IMG/VR virus record: IMGVR_UViG_3300025012_000095
Coordinates: 1-60,941 of that record
DNA: 60,941 nt
Source of the DNA: a virus
Direction: 5' to 3' (one strand)
Part shown: one piece after another, positions 32,618-42,096 of the stretch
Numbering within the stretch: the first letter of the stretch is position 1
Layout of the letters: each line of letters starts with the position of its first letter
Position numbers and translations under genes: made by a program
Notes under the pieces: model-generated
Database searches by the model: none
Seen by the model: only the letters and a program-made list of their open reading frames with translations
What the model was told of the DNA's origin: nothing

Positions 32618-32871
32618 CTTGGGCGATCTGCGCGTGCAAAGGCGAGCGTAAACCAGGGTGCGAGCAGCACGCGGGGGATTATTGTGAGCCCTGGGTGGCG
32701 AGGTTCTTCAGGATGTTGGACCTCGCCGCCCATTTCGGTTCTCGGAAGGTAGCGTCAAAGCCAATCGACCCAGATCAACTCTCGCTGGTGGAGCTGGGGG
32801 TGCTGGACGATTGGTTCAAGTTATACGATGCCCGTGTGGCGAAAGCCTATAAGGACGCACAGAAGAAATGA
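32093..32871 (+). CDS. Tail assembly chaperone, -1 frameshift fusion form
   Basis: The zero frame (32093-32617, 174 residues) holds the slippery heptamer C-CCA-AAA at 32578-32584, in the correct phase. A -1 slip there moves ribosomes into a frame that is open from 32533 to 32871, giving a 259-residue fusion. The added 95 residues include a Cys cluster (CACKGERKPGC) and a helical end. The fusion stop overlaps the ATG of the tape measure gene. This is the G/GT arrangement of siphoviruses, in which both forms chaperone the tape measure protein. Confidence 0.8.
32578..32584 (+). other. -1 ribosomal frameshift slippery site
   Basis: CCCAAAA in X-XXY-YYZ phase with the chaperone frame, 33 bases before its stop. 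The -1 frame is open around it and continues for 95 codons to the start of the tape measure gene. Confidence 0.75.
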
Positions 32872-35800
32872 CCGAGGCTGAAGTCCTCCTAAAACTCCGG
32901 TCAACGGCCGAGACGGGTGGCTTTCAAAAAGTCACTGCTGCGGCTACTGCCCTTATGGAGAAGTTTGCCAGCGCGACGAAGGAGATACTGAAGTTTAGCG
33001 GCGCGGCCAAGCTGGCTGCCGCCGCTGTGGTTTTGTTGGGGCAGGGGGGTTTTCAACAGGTACTTGCTGGGGCCACTGCCTTCACCGACAAGCTCACTCT
33101 TGTTGTGAGGGAGATCCAGAGGTTTCGTGCCGAGTTAAGGCAGACATGGGCTGGCATGATTCAACTTGGGCAGAGTGGCTTTCAAGAGATTATTGCTGCG
33201 GCCGCTTCTTTTACTGGGAAGATTTCCCTCGTTGTGAAAGAGATCCAGAAGTTTCGCGTAGGGGTCAGGCAAGTTGCAGCGAGCATGATTCAACTTGGCC
33301 AGGACGGTTTTCAGGAAGTGAACGGGGCGATAACCTCCTTTACGGGGAAACTCGCTAGCGTGGGGCAAGAGATAAGGAAGTTTGGGGAAGGGATCAAGCA
33401 GGCCGCAACTGGTATGCTCAAGCTGGCCCAGGGCGGCTTTCAACAGGTTATTGCTGCGACAACCTCCCTGGTGGGGGAGATCACTGGCATTGCGAAGGAG
33501 ATAATGGCGTTCATCGAGAGAATCAAGCAAGCCGCAACCAGTTTGGTTGAGCTTGGGCAGAAAATACTCTCGGTCGCGGAGACGGCGTTGAAGCTTGCCG
33601 ACCGTTTCGGGTTGACGGGGATTATCGCAAAGACTCTTGTAAAGCAACTTGTCCCCGTTGGCTTGGAGATGGTGGGGATGGACAAAAGCGCGAACAAGGC
33701 CGCGACGGCAATTGGATTCGTTGCGGGAAAGATGAAGGGGACATCGCTTGCCTCGACGGAGCTAGGGGGGAGGCTCCAGCAGGTTTCGGGGGGTTTACAG
33801 TCCTTGGGCTTGGGGGCACAGGGGTTTGCCGGGAAGCTTCAATTGCTTTCGATGGCCGCAGGTCTTGTCCTTCTCCCACTCACAATACTAGGGGGTGTGG
33901 CGGGGATCGCCACAAAAGTGGTCACGGGTCTTGCGATGGGAGTGGTGCACCTGGGCGCAGGTTTTCTCAAGGCAACGTCAGGTGCTGTTGGATTCGTCAG
34001 CAGGGTGGTTATGCTTGCGAATAGCCTAATTAGCTTCTCCGCTGCCATAAAGGCAGCCGGGGGAGCCGGCCCCTTGATAGCCGATGTAGGGAAGCAATTT
34101 GCTACTTTTGGCCCTGTCATTACATCGCTTGGCGCAAGCCTTCAGGGGGTGTTCGGGGAAAAGATGAGGGGGTTGTTTGCGAGCCTTGCCATATCCATCC
34201 AAGGTGCGGGGACAGCACTCAAGTCAATGCTGGGGCTGGGGAAAGCAGCACAGGGCATTGCGATGGGGTTCAACGGTGCGGCTTCCTCTGCTGCGGGGTT
34301 ACGGGATCGTATTGCGGGGGTGTCACAAGCGCTAAAGGCGACTAAAGGCGAGGTGGGGGTCGAGAAGATAGCCGACGCTTTTGATAAGGCGGTGGCCGCA
34401 GGCGGGAAACTAAAAGACCAGGTGGTGTCGCTGTCGAGTGGGTTGGGGGGGTTGAAGAGCGGATTCACGGGGGCGGCGGCATCAGCCTTGGGGTTGGGGA
34501 AGGGGATAGATGGTACGAAGGCTTCGATAACCCCCCTGAAGGGGGAGATCAAGCAAGTCAACACTGACATTACAACGATGTCTATAACCATCAAGTCGAT
34601 GAAGAAAGCTTTGGCTAGTGATGAGGGCTCGGTGGGAATCGAGCGGATTTCCGATGCCTTCGATAAGGTGTCAGCCAAAGTAAAGGGCTTCGTAGCAACC
34701 CTAAAGACAATGGCGAGTGCGAACCTTGCCAAGTTTTCCACCCCGCTGGTGGCTGGATTGCGGTCGATTTCAGATCACTCGATCAACGCAATGATGGCGA
34801 TGTATAAAGCGGGGAACGGGGCACAGGACACCGCCAAGAAATTCGGCGAGGTGTCGGTGAGGGTCGGGGGGCTCGGGACGATCTTCTCGACGCTAAGCAA
34901 GGCGTTGGAGCACTTAGGTAGCCAGGCGACGATTTTTGGTGGGGTCTGGAGCGTGGCTACTCAAAAAGCGGGGGTGTTCCGAGGCGCCCTAACGAGTCTT
35001 GCCGGGATGGTCGGGGGAGTGAGCAAGGCTTTTCAGGGCGTCTCCGCAAACGCCGGGGCCGTGGGGACCGTTTTCAAAACCCTGGGCATAGAGAATGCAG
35101 CCAAGAAGTTCGGAGAGTTTGCGGTAAAGGTTGGAGGAGTTGGGGGGGGGCTCTCGGGGCTAGGCAAGGCATTGGGGCACCTGAGTAGCCAAGCGTCAGT
35201 TTTTGGCTCGGTGTGGAGTGGGGCAACCGCTAAGGCTGGTTTTTTCCGGGGTGTCGTCTTGGGGCTTGCTGGGGCGGCTGGTACGGCAGGCAAGGCTTTG
35301 CAGGGCCTCTCCGCTAACGCAGGGGCAGTAGGGACTGCGCTGAGATCCTCAAGTGAACTGGCTGGCAAAACCGCTGTTGGTTTCGGCCAGCTTGCGAACC
35401 AGTTTTACAAGCTGGAGAAAAAGTTGCCCCAAACGTCGAATGCTGCGAGAGCAACGGGGATTGCTTTAGGCGCAATGGGTGACGCCGCGAAGATGGCGGG
35501 GACTCAGTTAGGCAATCTCTCGGAAGGAACGGGGGCAGTAACCACGGGGCTGTGGCTAGCCAAGGGGGCTGGTGGCGGTTTTTTGAGTATGCTCATAAAG
35601 TTTGTCGGGGGGCTTAGTGCAACAACAGTAGGGGTTGGCCTCTTCGTGATTGCCTTGGCGGCCGTGTCGGTGGCGCTAATCAAGGTGGGGCAGCAGTTCG
35701 AGAAGCAGTTTCGGATCATAGCTCAGAAGACCGGTGAGGTTGGGCCGAAACTGGAGGAGCTGAAGGCGGATTTCTTGGCGGTAGGGGCAGAGGCCACGGT

Positions 35801-38800
35801 TCCGCTGGGGAGGGTGGCGGAAGCGGTTTCGGCTTTGCATCAGAGGCTGGACATTACGGGGGAGCCTCTTCGGGCACTGACTACCCAATTGATGCAACTT
35901 GAGCAGATGGGCGTTACAGTTAGTGTTGCCTCACTAACCAGGGCTTTTGGGGACTGGAGCATTGCGACAGAGGCCCAGTCTGGCGCGCTAGACAGATTCT
36001 TTGCCATTCAGCAGCAGTCCGGCATTGAGATGGAGAGGATGACACAACTCGTAACCCAGTATGGTGGTCCCATGCGGCAACTGGGGTTCTCGTTTGAGAC
36101 GGCGACAGCCCTTCTGGCCAGGTTCGAGAACGAGGGCGTCAACACCGAGTTGGTGATGGGGTCGCTCAGGATCTCGTTGACCGCCTACGCCAAGGCGGGC
36201 TTGCCGGCCGAGGAAGCGATGGCTACGGTTATCGCCAAGATCAAAGAGATGGGCTTCTCTTATGAGGCCACCACCCTGGCGGGTAAGGTTTTTGGAGCGC
36301 AAGCAGGCCCCGATATGGCAGCCGCGATTATCGAGGGACGCTTCGAGATTGATGACTACACAGCCGCACTGAAAAATGCGGACGGCCAGATCGCCAAGAC
36401 GGCGGAATCGACGTTGACTTTTGGCCAACGGGTGCAGGAGGCGAAGAACAAGATCGCCGTTTCTCTGCAACCGGTTGGAAGCCTGTTCCAGAAGGTGTGG
36501 TCCGACTCCAAGAAGTACTTACTCGACGGGGTGGTGGCGATATTGCTGAAGTTCTGCAATTGGTTTACATTCGTGGTCCTGTGGTTGGACGCAAAGACCC
36601 GCAACATGCGGCTGATTATAGGTGCTTGGGTAACGCTCTTTATGATTCCCGTGAAGATCATTTGGAAGATACTCAAGAACTTTGCCTACATTGTTTGGAA
36701 CATAATCAAGTGGATGTTGCGGACGGTTTTTGGGACAATGGAATCGGGCACCTCCTCCTGGGTAGATGCCATGATGCGAGGGACCGTCGCGATTCTACGC
36801 GGCTGGGCGATAGGGATGCGGAAGTTGATTGAGCTTACTCGCCGGGCAGTCCACGCTATTTTGGTCTTGCTTAACGGTTTTTTCCAGGCGCTCCCAGAGA
36901 AGATGCGCGCTTATATCGGCGTGGGGGTTCAGAATATAGGCAACGCCATTATTGGAGGGTTGGACGATATTGCGGCGGGGCTGGATGAGGCGGCGGCGGG
37001 GCTGGAGGCGGCGTTCAACAAGGCGAAGGGCGCAATGGATGAGCTCGAAAGTACGGGAGAGATTGAGCTTCCCGAGATTGATATAAGCGGCTTGACGGAT
37101 GGCGCAGAAAAAGCTGAGAAGGTTGCGAAAGACAAAGGGGAGAAGATTGGGGATGCTCTGGGCGAGGGGATGGTTCAGAACTTTGATGCTGCTCTTAAGA
37201 GGCTAGAGCTAGAGTTGCTGAAGGCCGAGTTTCTGCCGACCGGGGATCTCCCCGCTGACATGGTGCAGGCCATCCAGCGAACAGCCGAGATGATAGGCGC
37301 GAAGTTACAGAGCGAGTGGGACTTGATAGATGCCAACCTGACGGTTCCGCAACTCGACTTCGGCGACGCCCGTGGCGTCGAAGAGAAAATGGCCGTATAC
37401 CAAGAGTGGGTTGAGGAGCAGAAGATAGCCGAGGAGGATCGTTTCCGCCGCCGCATGGCGAACATGGCAATCGAGGCAAACGAGCTAAAGAGCGATGAGG
37501 CGAAGGCCAAGGTTGTTGAGCAGATGGATGCCGAGCAGCAACGGCACGACCTCATGATGGGCTACTTCGATGATGAGGGCAAGGCATTGATGGCGATGTA
37601 TGCCGTCTGGCAAGCCGCGATGGCGGAGCAGAAGGCGAACATCGCTGCGCGCCAGAAGGAAGCCGAGAGGTGGGAGACAGACGTTGCGAACAAGGCCAAG
37701 GAAGGTATAGATTCGCTTGCCAAGGCAGAAGAGGCTCGCCATAAGAAGGTGGTTGAGTACACCACCTTTCTGACCACACGGGAGAAGATTCGACACGACG
37801 CGGCGATGAAGGCGATCACCGACGAGGGGGATGCCATCAAGGGCTACCTCGATGACTGGAAGGAGCGTATAGACGACCTCAAGTTGGGGCTCGATACGCT
37901 GACCATTGATTTGGACATCCCGCGAGAGACGGCTCTGCTCGATGGATTGAAGGCGCAACTGGATGCGATCAAGGCGGTCACAGACACGCTGGTAGTGTTT
38001 GGTGGAGAGGACCGCCAGAAGGCGATGGAGAAGGAGAAGGAGCGGATAGCTCTGACGACGGAGGGGCAGAAGCAGATGCTTGAGGCCGGCAAGGACTTAT
38101 TGACCGGCGACCTGGCGCGCGCTGCCGAGCTGCTACTTGCGGGATATAGCCAGAAGGCTGATGTGGTGCGGGAAATCTTCGCCAAGCTCTCGAAGGACAT
38201 GGAGAATCAAGTCAACGCTCAGCAGGCAATTATTGATGGAAAGAACGCCGAGATCCTAGTGGTGCAGCAACGGATCAACCAGGAAGAGTACTTATTGAAG
38301 TTGGCCACCGACCAATCCGAGGATCTTCTAAAAGCGATTGAAGACCGCAACGTAGCCGAAACAGCTCGTTACGATGCCGAGACAACTCGAATTGCGTCGT
38401 TGGTTGCCGCGGAGGAAGAGAAGTTCAACAAGACGAAGGAAAGCATCGCTACACTGCGGGAGATAGAGGACGGGCGTCATACGGCCAGAATGGTAGCCAT
38501 TACAGAAGAGTATGCCTTGGAGTTGGCGAGGCTCGACCACACTCAGGCCGAAATAGACCAGATGATGGCTGACGCGATTCAGCGGTCGATAGATGTTGGC
38601 AAGGCTGCGGGCCAAGTAATCGAGGAGGCACAGCGCCAAGCTGCGGCCGTGGCGACTACGGGAGCCTTCGAGGTCGGGGATGCCTGGGCTACCTCGGCCA
38701 CGATGGCTTCGCAGGCGTGGGTGAGCGGGATGGCCGTGATGGGCGCCGCGGTCCAGCGTTTTGCGCACGTGGTTGCAATTGCCATGAAGCCGGTGTGGGC

Positions 38801-39974
38801 AGCCATCACAGGCACCCCGCCTGGAGACGAGGGTGGGGAGGACTCCTCCGACGCACAGAGGAAGTGGAAGAGGTCCAAGGGCTTCGCTGGCAAATATGGG
38901 TTCCTGGCGGGGACGGGAACGTTCGATAAGTGGTACGAGAAGTGGTACGGGAAGAAGGGGCCCAAGGGAGATACAGCTTCGGGGAGGGGTGCGGCTGGAA
39001 TGAAGGGGCCGTTTGACAAAGTGGCTGACGACGCCTTGGACGCGGCGGGTAAGATTCAGTTGGGATTCTTTGTTCCGATGGAGAATGGATTCCATAAGTT
39101 GATAGCCCTGGTGACTGACCTTGGCGAGCAGTTGATTGACCTTGTTAAGCAGTCCAGGCTACTTCCTGGGTTGCTGCCCCCGCCGCCAGGGGCAGGGCCA
39201 AACGAGATGGGCAAGGGTGGGAGCAGGCCGGTAGACCCCACCGAGATGGGTAAGGGTGGAAGCAGGCCAGTAGACCCCACCGAGATGGGCTTCGAGTACT
39301 ACTTTGCGGCGCTGAAATCGTGGAACAAACAGGCCATGACGGTAATCGCGTCGGCGGCGGGTTTGGTTGCTACGGAAGTCGCGAGCAATCGTAAGGGGAT
39401 ATGCAAGCTGCTTGCAGACGATGAGCCGAACGATCTCGGCTTCGAGTACTACTTTGCGGCGCTGGGCAAGTGGAGTGCGCAGGCCATGACGGTAATCGCG
39501 TCGGCGGCGGGTTTGGTTGCTACGGAAGTCGCGGGTAGGCGTAAAAACATCAGCGACTTGCTGGGAGAATGGGGGCCAAATGACCTCGGCTTCGAGCACT
39601 ACTTCGCTGCATTGAAATCGTGGAGTGCGCAGGCCGAGACGGTCTTGGCGTCGGCCGCAGGACTGGACTTTTCACACATCGAGGATGTCAGGAAGAGACT
39701 AACAGACCTCTTATTGAGCAGTGGCGGGGCGTTCCTGGGCAGTACGGGCGAGGGTGGGGGCGGGCCTACCTTAACGGTATACGCATCAACGGCAAACGTC
39801 GCGGAAATCAACTTCGGCGGGTTGTACTTTGACACAACGGTAGTCACGGAGATGGATGGGCAAGAGATTGCCACCAAGGTGGTGAAGGTACTGGTTAACG
39901 ATACGCGATTGCTAGATGATCTCGGTAAGAGCCTAGCCACTCGCGGCGCACAGACGGGGACATACGGACCATGA
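32868..39974 (+). CDS. Tail tape measure protein
   Basis: 2,368 residues, one eighth of the genome. Five tandem 43-residue repeats (residues 18-232) each begin GFQ and end with a Gln-x or Gly-Gln turn. A middle region has a duplicated unit of about 92 residues around KAFQGVSANAGAVGT. A membrane-like segment (about 920-945) precedes the PhageMin_Tail-type core (EKQFRIIAQKTGEV to KVFGAQAGPDMAAAI). Then come more hydrophobic helices (about 1240-1300), long coiled coils and three 50-residue repeats near the C-terminus. At the usual 0.15 nm per residue the tail would be about 350 nm. Confidence 0.9.
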   Translation: MTEAEVLLKLRSTAETGGFQKVTAAATALMEKFASATKEILKFSGAAKLAAAAVVLLGQGGFQQVLAGATAFTDKLTLVVREIQRFRAELRQTWAGMIQLGQSGFQEIIAAAASFTGKISLVVKEIQKFRVGVRQVAASMIQLGQDGFQEVNGAITSFTGKLASVGQEIRKFGEGIKQAATGMLKLAQGGFQQVIAATTSLVGEITGIAKEIMAFIERIKQAATSLVELGQKILSVAETALKLADRFGLTGIIAKTLVKQLVPVGLEMVGMDKSANKAATAIGFVAGKMKGTSLASTELGGRLQQVSGGLQSLGLGAQGFAGKLQLLSMAAGLVLLPLTILGGVAGIATKVVTGLAMGVVHLGAGFLKATSGAVGFVSRVVMLANSLISFSAAIKAAGGAGPLIADVGKQFATFGPVITSLGASLQGVFGEKMRGLFASLAISIQGAGTALKSMLGLGKAAQGIAMGFNGAASSAAGLRDRIAGVSQALKATKGEVGVEKIADAFDKAVAAGGKLKDQVVSLSSGLGGLKSGFTGAAASALGLGKGIDGTKASITPLKGEIKQVNTDITTMSITIKSMKKALASDEGSVGIERISDAFDKVSAKVKGFVATLKTMASANLAKFSTPLVAGLRSISDHSINAMMAMYKAGNGAQDTAKKFGEVSVRVGGLGTIFSTLSKALEHLGSQATIFGGVWSVATQKAGVFRGALTSLAGMVGGVSKAFQGVSANAGAVGTVFKTLGIENAAKKFGEFAVKVGGVGGGLSGLGKALGHLSSQASVFGSVWSGATAKAGFFRGVVLGLAGAAGTAGKALQGLSANAGAVGTALRSSSELAGKTAVGFGQLANQFYKLEKKLPQTSNAARATGIALGAMGDAAKMAGTQLGNLSEGTGAVTTGLWLAKGAGGGFLSMLIKFVGGLSATTVGVGLFVIALAAVSVALIKVGQQFEKQFRIIAQKTGEVGPKLEELKADFLAVGAEATVPLGRVAEAVSALHQRLDITGEPLRALTTQLMQLEQMGVTVSVASLTRAFGDWSIATEAQSGALDRFFAIQQQSGIEMERMTQLVTQYGGPMRQLGFSFETATALLARFENEGVNTELVMGSLRISLTAYAKAGLPAEEAMATVIAKIKEMGFSYEATTLAGKVFGAQAGPDMAAAIIEGRFEIDDYTAALKNADGQIAKTAESTLTFGQRVQEAKNKIAVSLQPVGSLFQKVWSDSKKYLLDGVVAILLKFCNWFTFVVLWLDAKTRNMRLIIGAWVTLFMIPVKIIWKILKNFAYIVWNIIKWMLRTVFGTMESGTSSWVDAMMRGTVAILRGWAIGMRKLIELTRRAVHAILVLLNGFFQALPEKMRAYIGVGVQNIGNAIIGGLDDIAAGLDEAAAGLEAAFNKAKGAMDELESTGEIELPEIDISGLTDGAEKAEKVAKDKGEKIGDALGEGMVQNFDAALKRLELELLKAEFLPTGDLPADMVQAIQRTAEMIGAKLQSEWDLIDANLTVPQLDFGDARGVEEKMAVYQEWVEEQKIAEEDRFRRRMANMAIEANELKSDEAKAKVVEQMDAEQQRHDLMMGYFDDEGKALMAMYAVWQAAMAEQKANIAARQKEAERWETDVANKAKEGIDSLAKAEEARHKKVVEYTTFLTTREKIRHDAAMKAITDEGDAIKGYLDDWKERIDDLKLGLDTLTIDLDIPRETALLDGLKAQLDAIKAVTDTLVVFGGEDRQKAMEKEKERIALTTEGQKQMLEAGKDLLTGDLARAAELLLAGYSQKADVVREIFAKLSKDMENQVNAQQAIIDGKNAEILVVQQRINQEEYLLKLATDQSEDLLKAIEDRNVAETARYDAETTRIASLVAAEEEKFNKTKESIATLREIEDGRHTARMVAITEEYALELARLDHTQAEIDQMMADAIQRSIDVGKAAGQVIEEAQRQAAAVATTGAFEVGDAWATSATMASQAWVSGMAVMGAAVQRFAHVVAIAMKPVWAAITGTPPGDEGGEDSSDAQRKWKRSKGFAGKYGFLAGTGTFDKWYEKWYGKKGPKGDTASGRGAAGMKGPFDKVADDALDAAGKIQLGFFVPMENGFHKLIALVTDLGEQLIDLVKQSRLLPGLLPPPPGAGPNEMGKGGSRPVDPTEMGKGGSRPVDPTEMGFEYYFAALKSWNKQAMTVIASAAGLVATEVASNRKGICKLLADDEPNDLGFEYYFAALGKWSAQAMTVIASAAGLVATEVAGRRKNISDLLGEWGPNDLGFEHYFAALKSWSAQAETVLASAAGLDFSHIEDVRKRLTDLLLSSGGAFLGSTGEGGGGPTLTVYASTANVAEINFGGLYFDTTVVTEMDGQEIATKVVKVLVNDTRLLDDLGKSLATRGAQTGTYGP
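32919..33563 (+). repeat. Five tandem 43-codon repeats in the tape measure gene
   Basis: Each 129-bp unit encodes GFQ-x-V/I, a small-residue helix, then K-E-I-x-K/R-F and a hydrophobic helix ending in LGQ or LAQ. Units are diverged in DNA but equal in length. Confidence 0.85.
39204..39737 (+). repeat. Tandem repeats at the 3' end of the tape measure gene
   Basis: Two copies of a 39-bp unit (39204-39281, encoding EMGKGGSRPVDPT) run into three copies of a 150-bp unit starting at 39288, 39438 and 39588 (LGFEYYFAALKSW...). The first two 150-bp copies are almost identical in DNA, so the duplication is recent. Confidence 0.85.
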
Positions 39975-40885
39975 GTCTAGTATCGCCGAGCGCGTACTGG
40001 GGGGTCGTAGCGGCTGGGACGGGTGGCACGCAGCTTGACGCGACCGTCGGCGAGTGGGTACGCGCGTTCGAGATCAAGGACAGCGGGGCTGTTGAATGGG
40101 TCAGGGCCGGCACGCAGCAGCGTGCCACCCGGTCCGGGATTGCCAGAGACGTAGAGAGTTATCCGACCGGCTGCGAGCGGGAGTTTGCCATCGTCGCCAC
40201 GACCACCACTCAGGCTCCTGGCACACAGGCAATGATGAACGCCATGTTCTCCGAATGGCGGCGGCTGCAAGTGCTCCTGAGCCCCGATGCGGGTCAGGTC
40301 TACATGAAGATCACGCGAACGGCTGACGACGACGCGGCCACGATCTCGAACATGCTCCTCTGTGAAGCGATGGAGCTTCCGGCAATGCCTTTCCCCAAGG
40401 GCGGCGACCCCGAGACGATCTACGGCGGCGTACTCCGGTATCCGCTGAAGGTGTGGTGTGGCTTCCCGTTCTTCTGGACTCTGACCGCCGAGACGGTGGA
40501 TACCACATCCATCACCGGGACACCAGGCACGGCCACAGCTACGAACACGGGAAGCGTCTACTGCGGGGCGAAGTTCGTGGTGGGGAGTGTCAGCGGGACA
40601 ATCACAAAGCTCGTGTTCTCGAACACTACGACTGGAGATGAGTTCAGCGTCAGTAGTGCTGGGTTTGTGAACGGCGACACTATCGACATGGGCTACACCG
40701 ACAAGCAGTGGACAGGGGATAGGCTGAGTGGGACCGGGGCGCCGGTGTTTGCGCTCAATGGTTCGTCCCTGGCGAAGTGCTCGATGCTCCTCAAGCCGGG
40801 CGCGAACTCCCTATCGGTTGCCAAGACTGGCGGAACGTCATGTATGGTGACGGTCTCCTGGCAGCCCTGTCACGGCAGTATCTAA
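39971..40885 (+). CDS. Putative distal tail protein
   Basis: 304 residues, ATGA-coupled to the tape measure gene. The N-terminal half resembles a Dit-like ring domain; the C-terminal half (TGSVYCGAKFVVGSVSG onwards) is a beta-sandwich that could bind carbohydrate. Assignment rests mostly on position. Confidence 0.55.
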   Translation: MSLVSPSAYWGVVAAGTGGTQLDATVGEWVRAFEIKDSGAVEWVRAGTQQRATRSGIARDVESYPTGCEREFAIVATTTTQAPGTQAMMNAMFSEWRRLQVLLSPDAGQVYMKITRTADDDAATISNMLLCEAMELPAMPFPKGGDPETIYGGVLRYPLKVWCGFPFFWTLTAETVDTTSITGTPGTATATNTGSVYCGAKFVVGSVSGTITKLVFSNTTTGDEFSVSSAGFVNGDTIDMGYTDKQWTGDRLSGTGAPVFALNGSSLAKCSMLLKPGANSLSVAKTGGTSCMVTVSWQPCHGSI

Positions 40886-42096
40886 TGATCGACCGCGCTG
40901 ACCTCCAGTTCGTCATTTGGGATAACGACATGAGCGCCATGTCGCCCGTGTTCGATCCGATCTCGGCATCGGTAACTCGCGGGCGACAGCCGACAGGCCT
41001 GATGACATTGGCGCTGCGTAGGAATGACCCCGCCCTGGCAGAGAGCGGAATACTTATTCCTCCCGCCGGGCCGGGAGCTTTGTACCTCTTGGCGTGCTAC
41101 TTCCGCGACTTCTCCGCACCGTTTCAGATAGTGCGTTGCCAGGTTGCGGAGATGGGGGATTACTTCCTGCTGTCTGGGGAAGCGCTATTCAGTGAGATCC
41201 TACGCAGCCGCCTGGTGATGGCATCTGGGACGACGGTGAGCGATTCGTATACTGGCAAGGCCGACAATGTGGCGAGGGCCTATCTCAGGGCAAACTTCGT
41301 TACACCGACGGCTATTATTCCAACAAACTATCCCAGGGCCACGCGCGACGAGTTCGGGGGGATAGTGGTGGCGGTAGAAGCGGACACGACTGCTCACCCC
41401 ACTACAATCACCTATGATGTTTCGGTGGGGCAGAACGCGGTTGAGTGGGCGGAAGAGTTTGCTTTGAAGTGGAACCTTCGGTGGACGCTATCTCTTGCGG
41501 CGGCGACGGCGACCTTCGGGTTGGTGTATCCATATCAAAAGGCGGACAAGTCAATCACGGGTGGGTTTCTTCTTACGCCCAGCCTCGGCACCCTGGAGAG
41601 TTGGAAGGAGATTATGGACTATACTGCCATCCGCAACACATGGCTGTTGGTGGATGGCACTAACAGGACATGGCGCACTGACAACACGTCGGTGGCGGCT
41701 TACGGAAACAAAGAAGCTGAGATCAAGATGGAGGTTGGTGGGGCGGTCCCATCCGTTGCGATGCGGGGGTACGAATCCGATGACCTGCTAGCCAAGGGGA
41801 AAGACCCCGACCAGCGGATTGAGATAGCACCGCGCGATGCCTCGTGGTTTGAGTTCATCACACACTACGGGGTGGGTGATTTGGTAACGGCTGCCGACTA
41901 CTATGGCTGGGACCGCGAGGTTGATCTGCAAATCGTAGATGCGACGATTGATCTCCCACAAGGCGGGGGTGGTGCGACGGTAAAGTTGGGCATTGGCATC
42001 GGACCCCGCGACAGATTCGGGGAGGGCTGGCGTCTGCTGGGGCCGAAAGGCGGCCGGGAGATGGGTAGCCGATTCGCACTGGGGACGGGTGGATGA
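40885..42096 (+). CDS. Tail-tip protein (Gp37-like)
   Basis: 403 residues from ATG 40885 (TAATG overlap). ADLQFVIWDNDMSAM, ADNVARAYLRANFV, QNAVEWAEEFALKWNLRW and ARYGVGD-like FITHYGVGDLVT follow the ReqiPepy6 Gp37-like tail-hub family of siphoviruses. It probably forms the hub at the tail end. Confidence 0.65.
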   Translation: MIDRADLQFVIWDNDMSAMSPVFDPISASVTRGRQPTGLMTLALRRNDPALAESGILIPPAGPGALYLLACYFRDFSAPFQIVRCQVAEMGDYFLLSGEALFSEILRSRLVMASGTTVSDSYTGKADNVARAYLRANFVTPTAIIPTNYPRATRDEFGGIVVAVEADTTAHPTTITYDVSVGQNAVEWAEEFALKWNLRWTLSLAAATATFGLVYPYQKADKSITGGFLLTPSLGTLESWKEIMDYTAIRNTWLLVDGTNRTWRTDNTSVAAYGNKEAEIKMEVGGAVPSVAMRGYESDDLLAKGKDPDQRIEIAPRDASWFEFITHYGVGDLVTAADYYGWDREVDLQIVDATIDLPQGGGGATVKLGIGIGPRDRFGEGWRLLGPKGGREMGSRFALGTGG

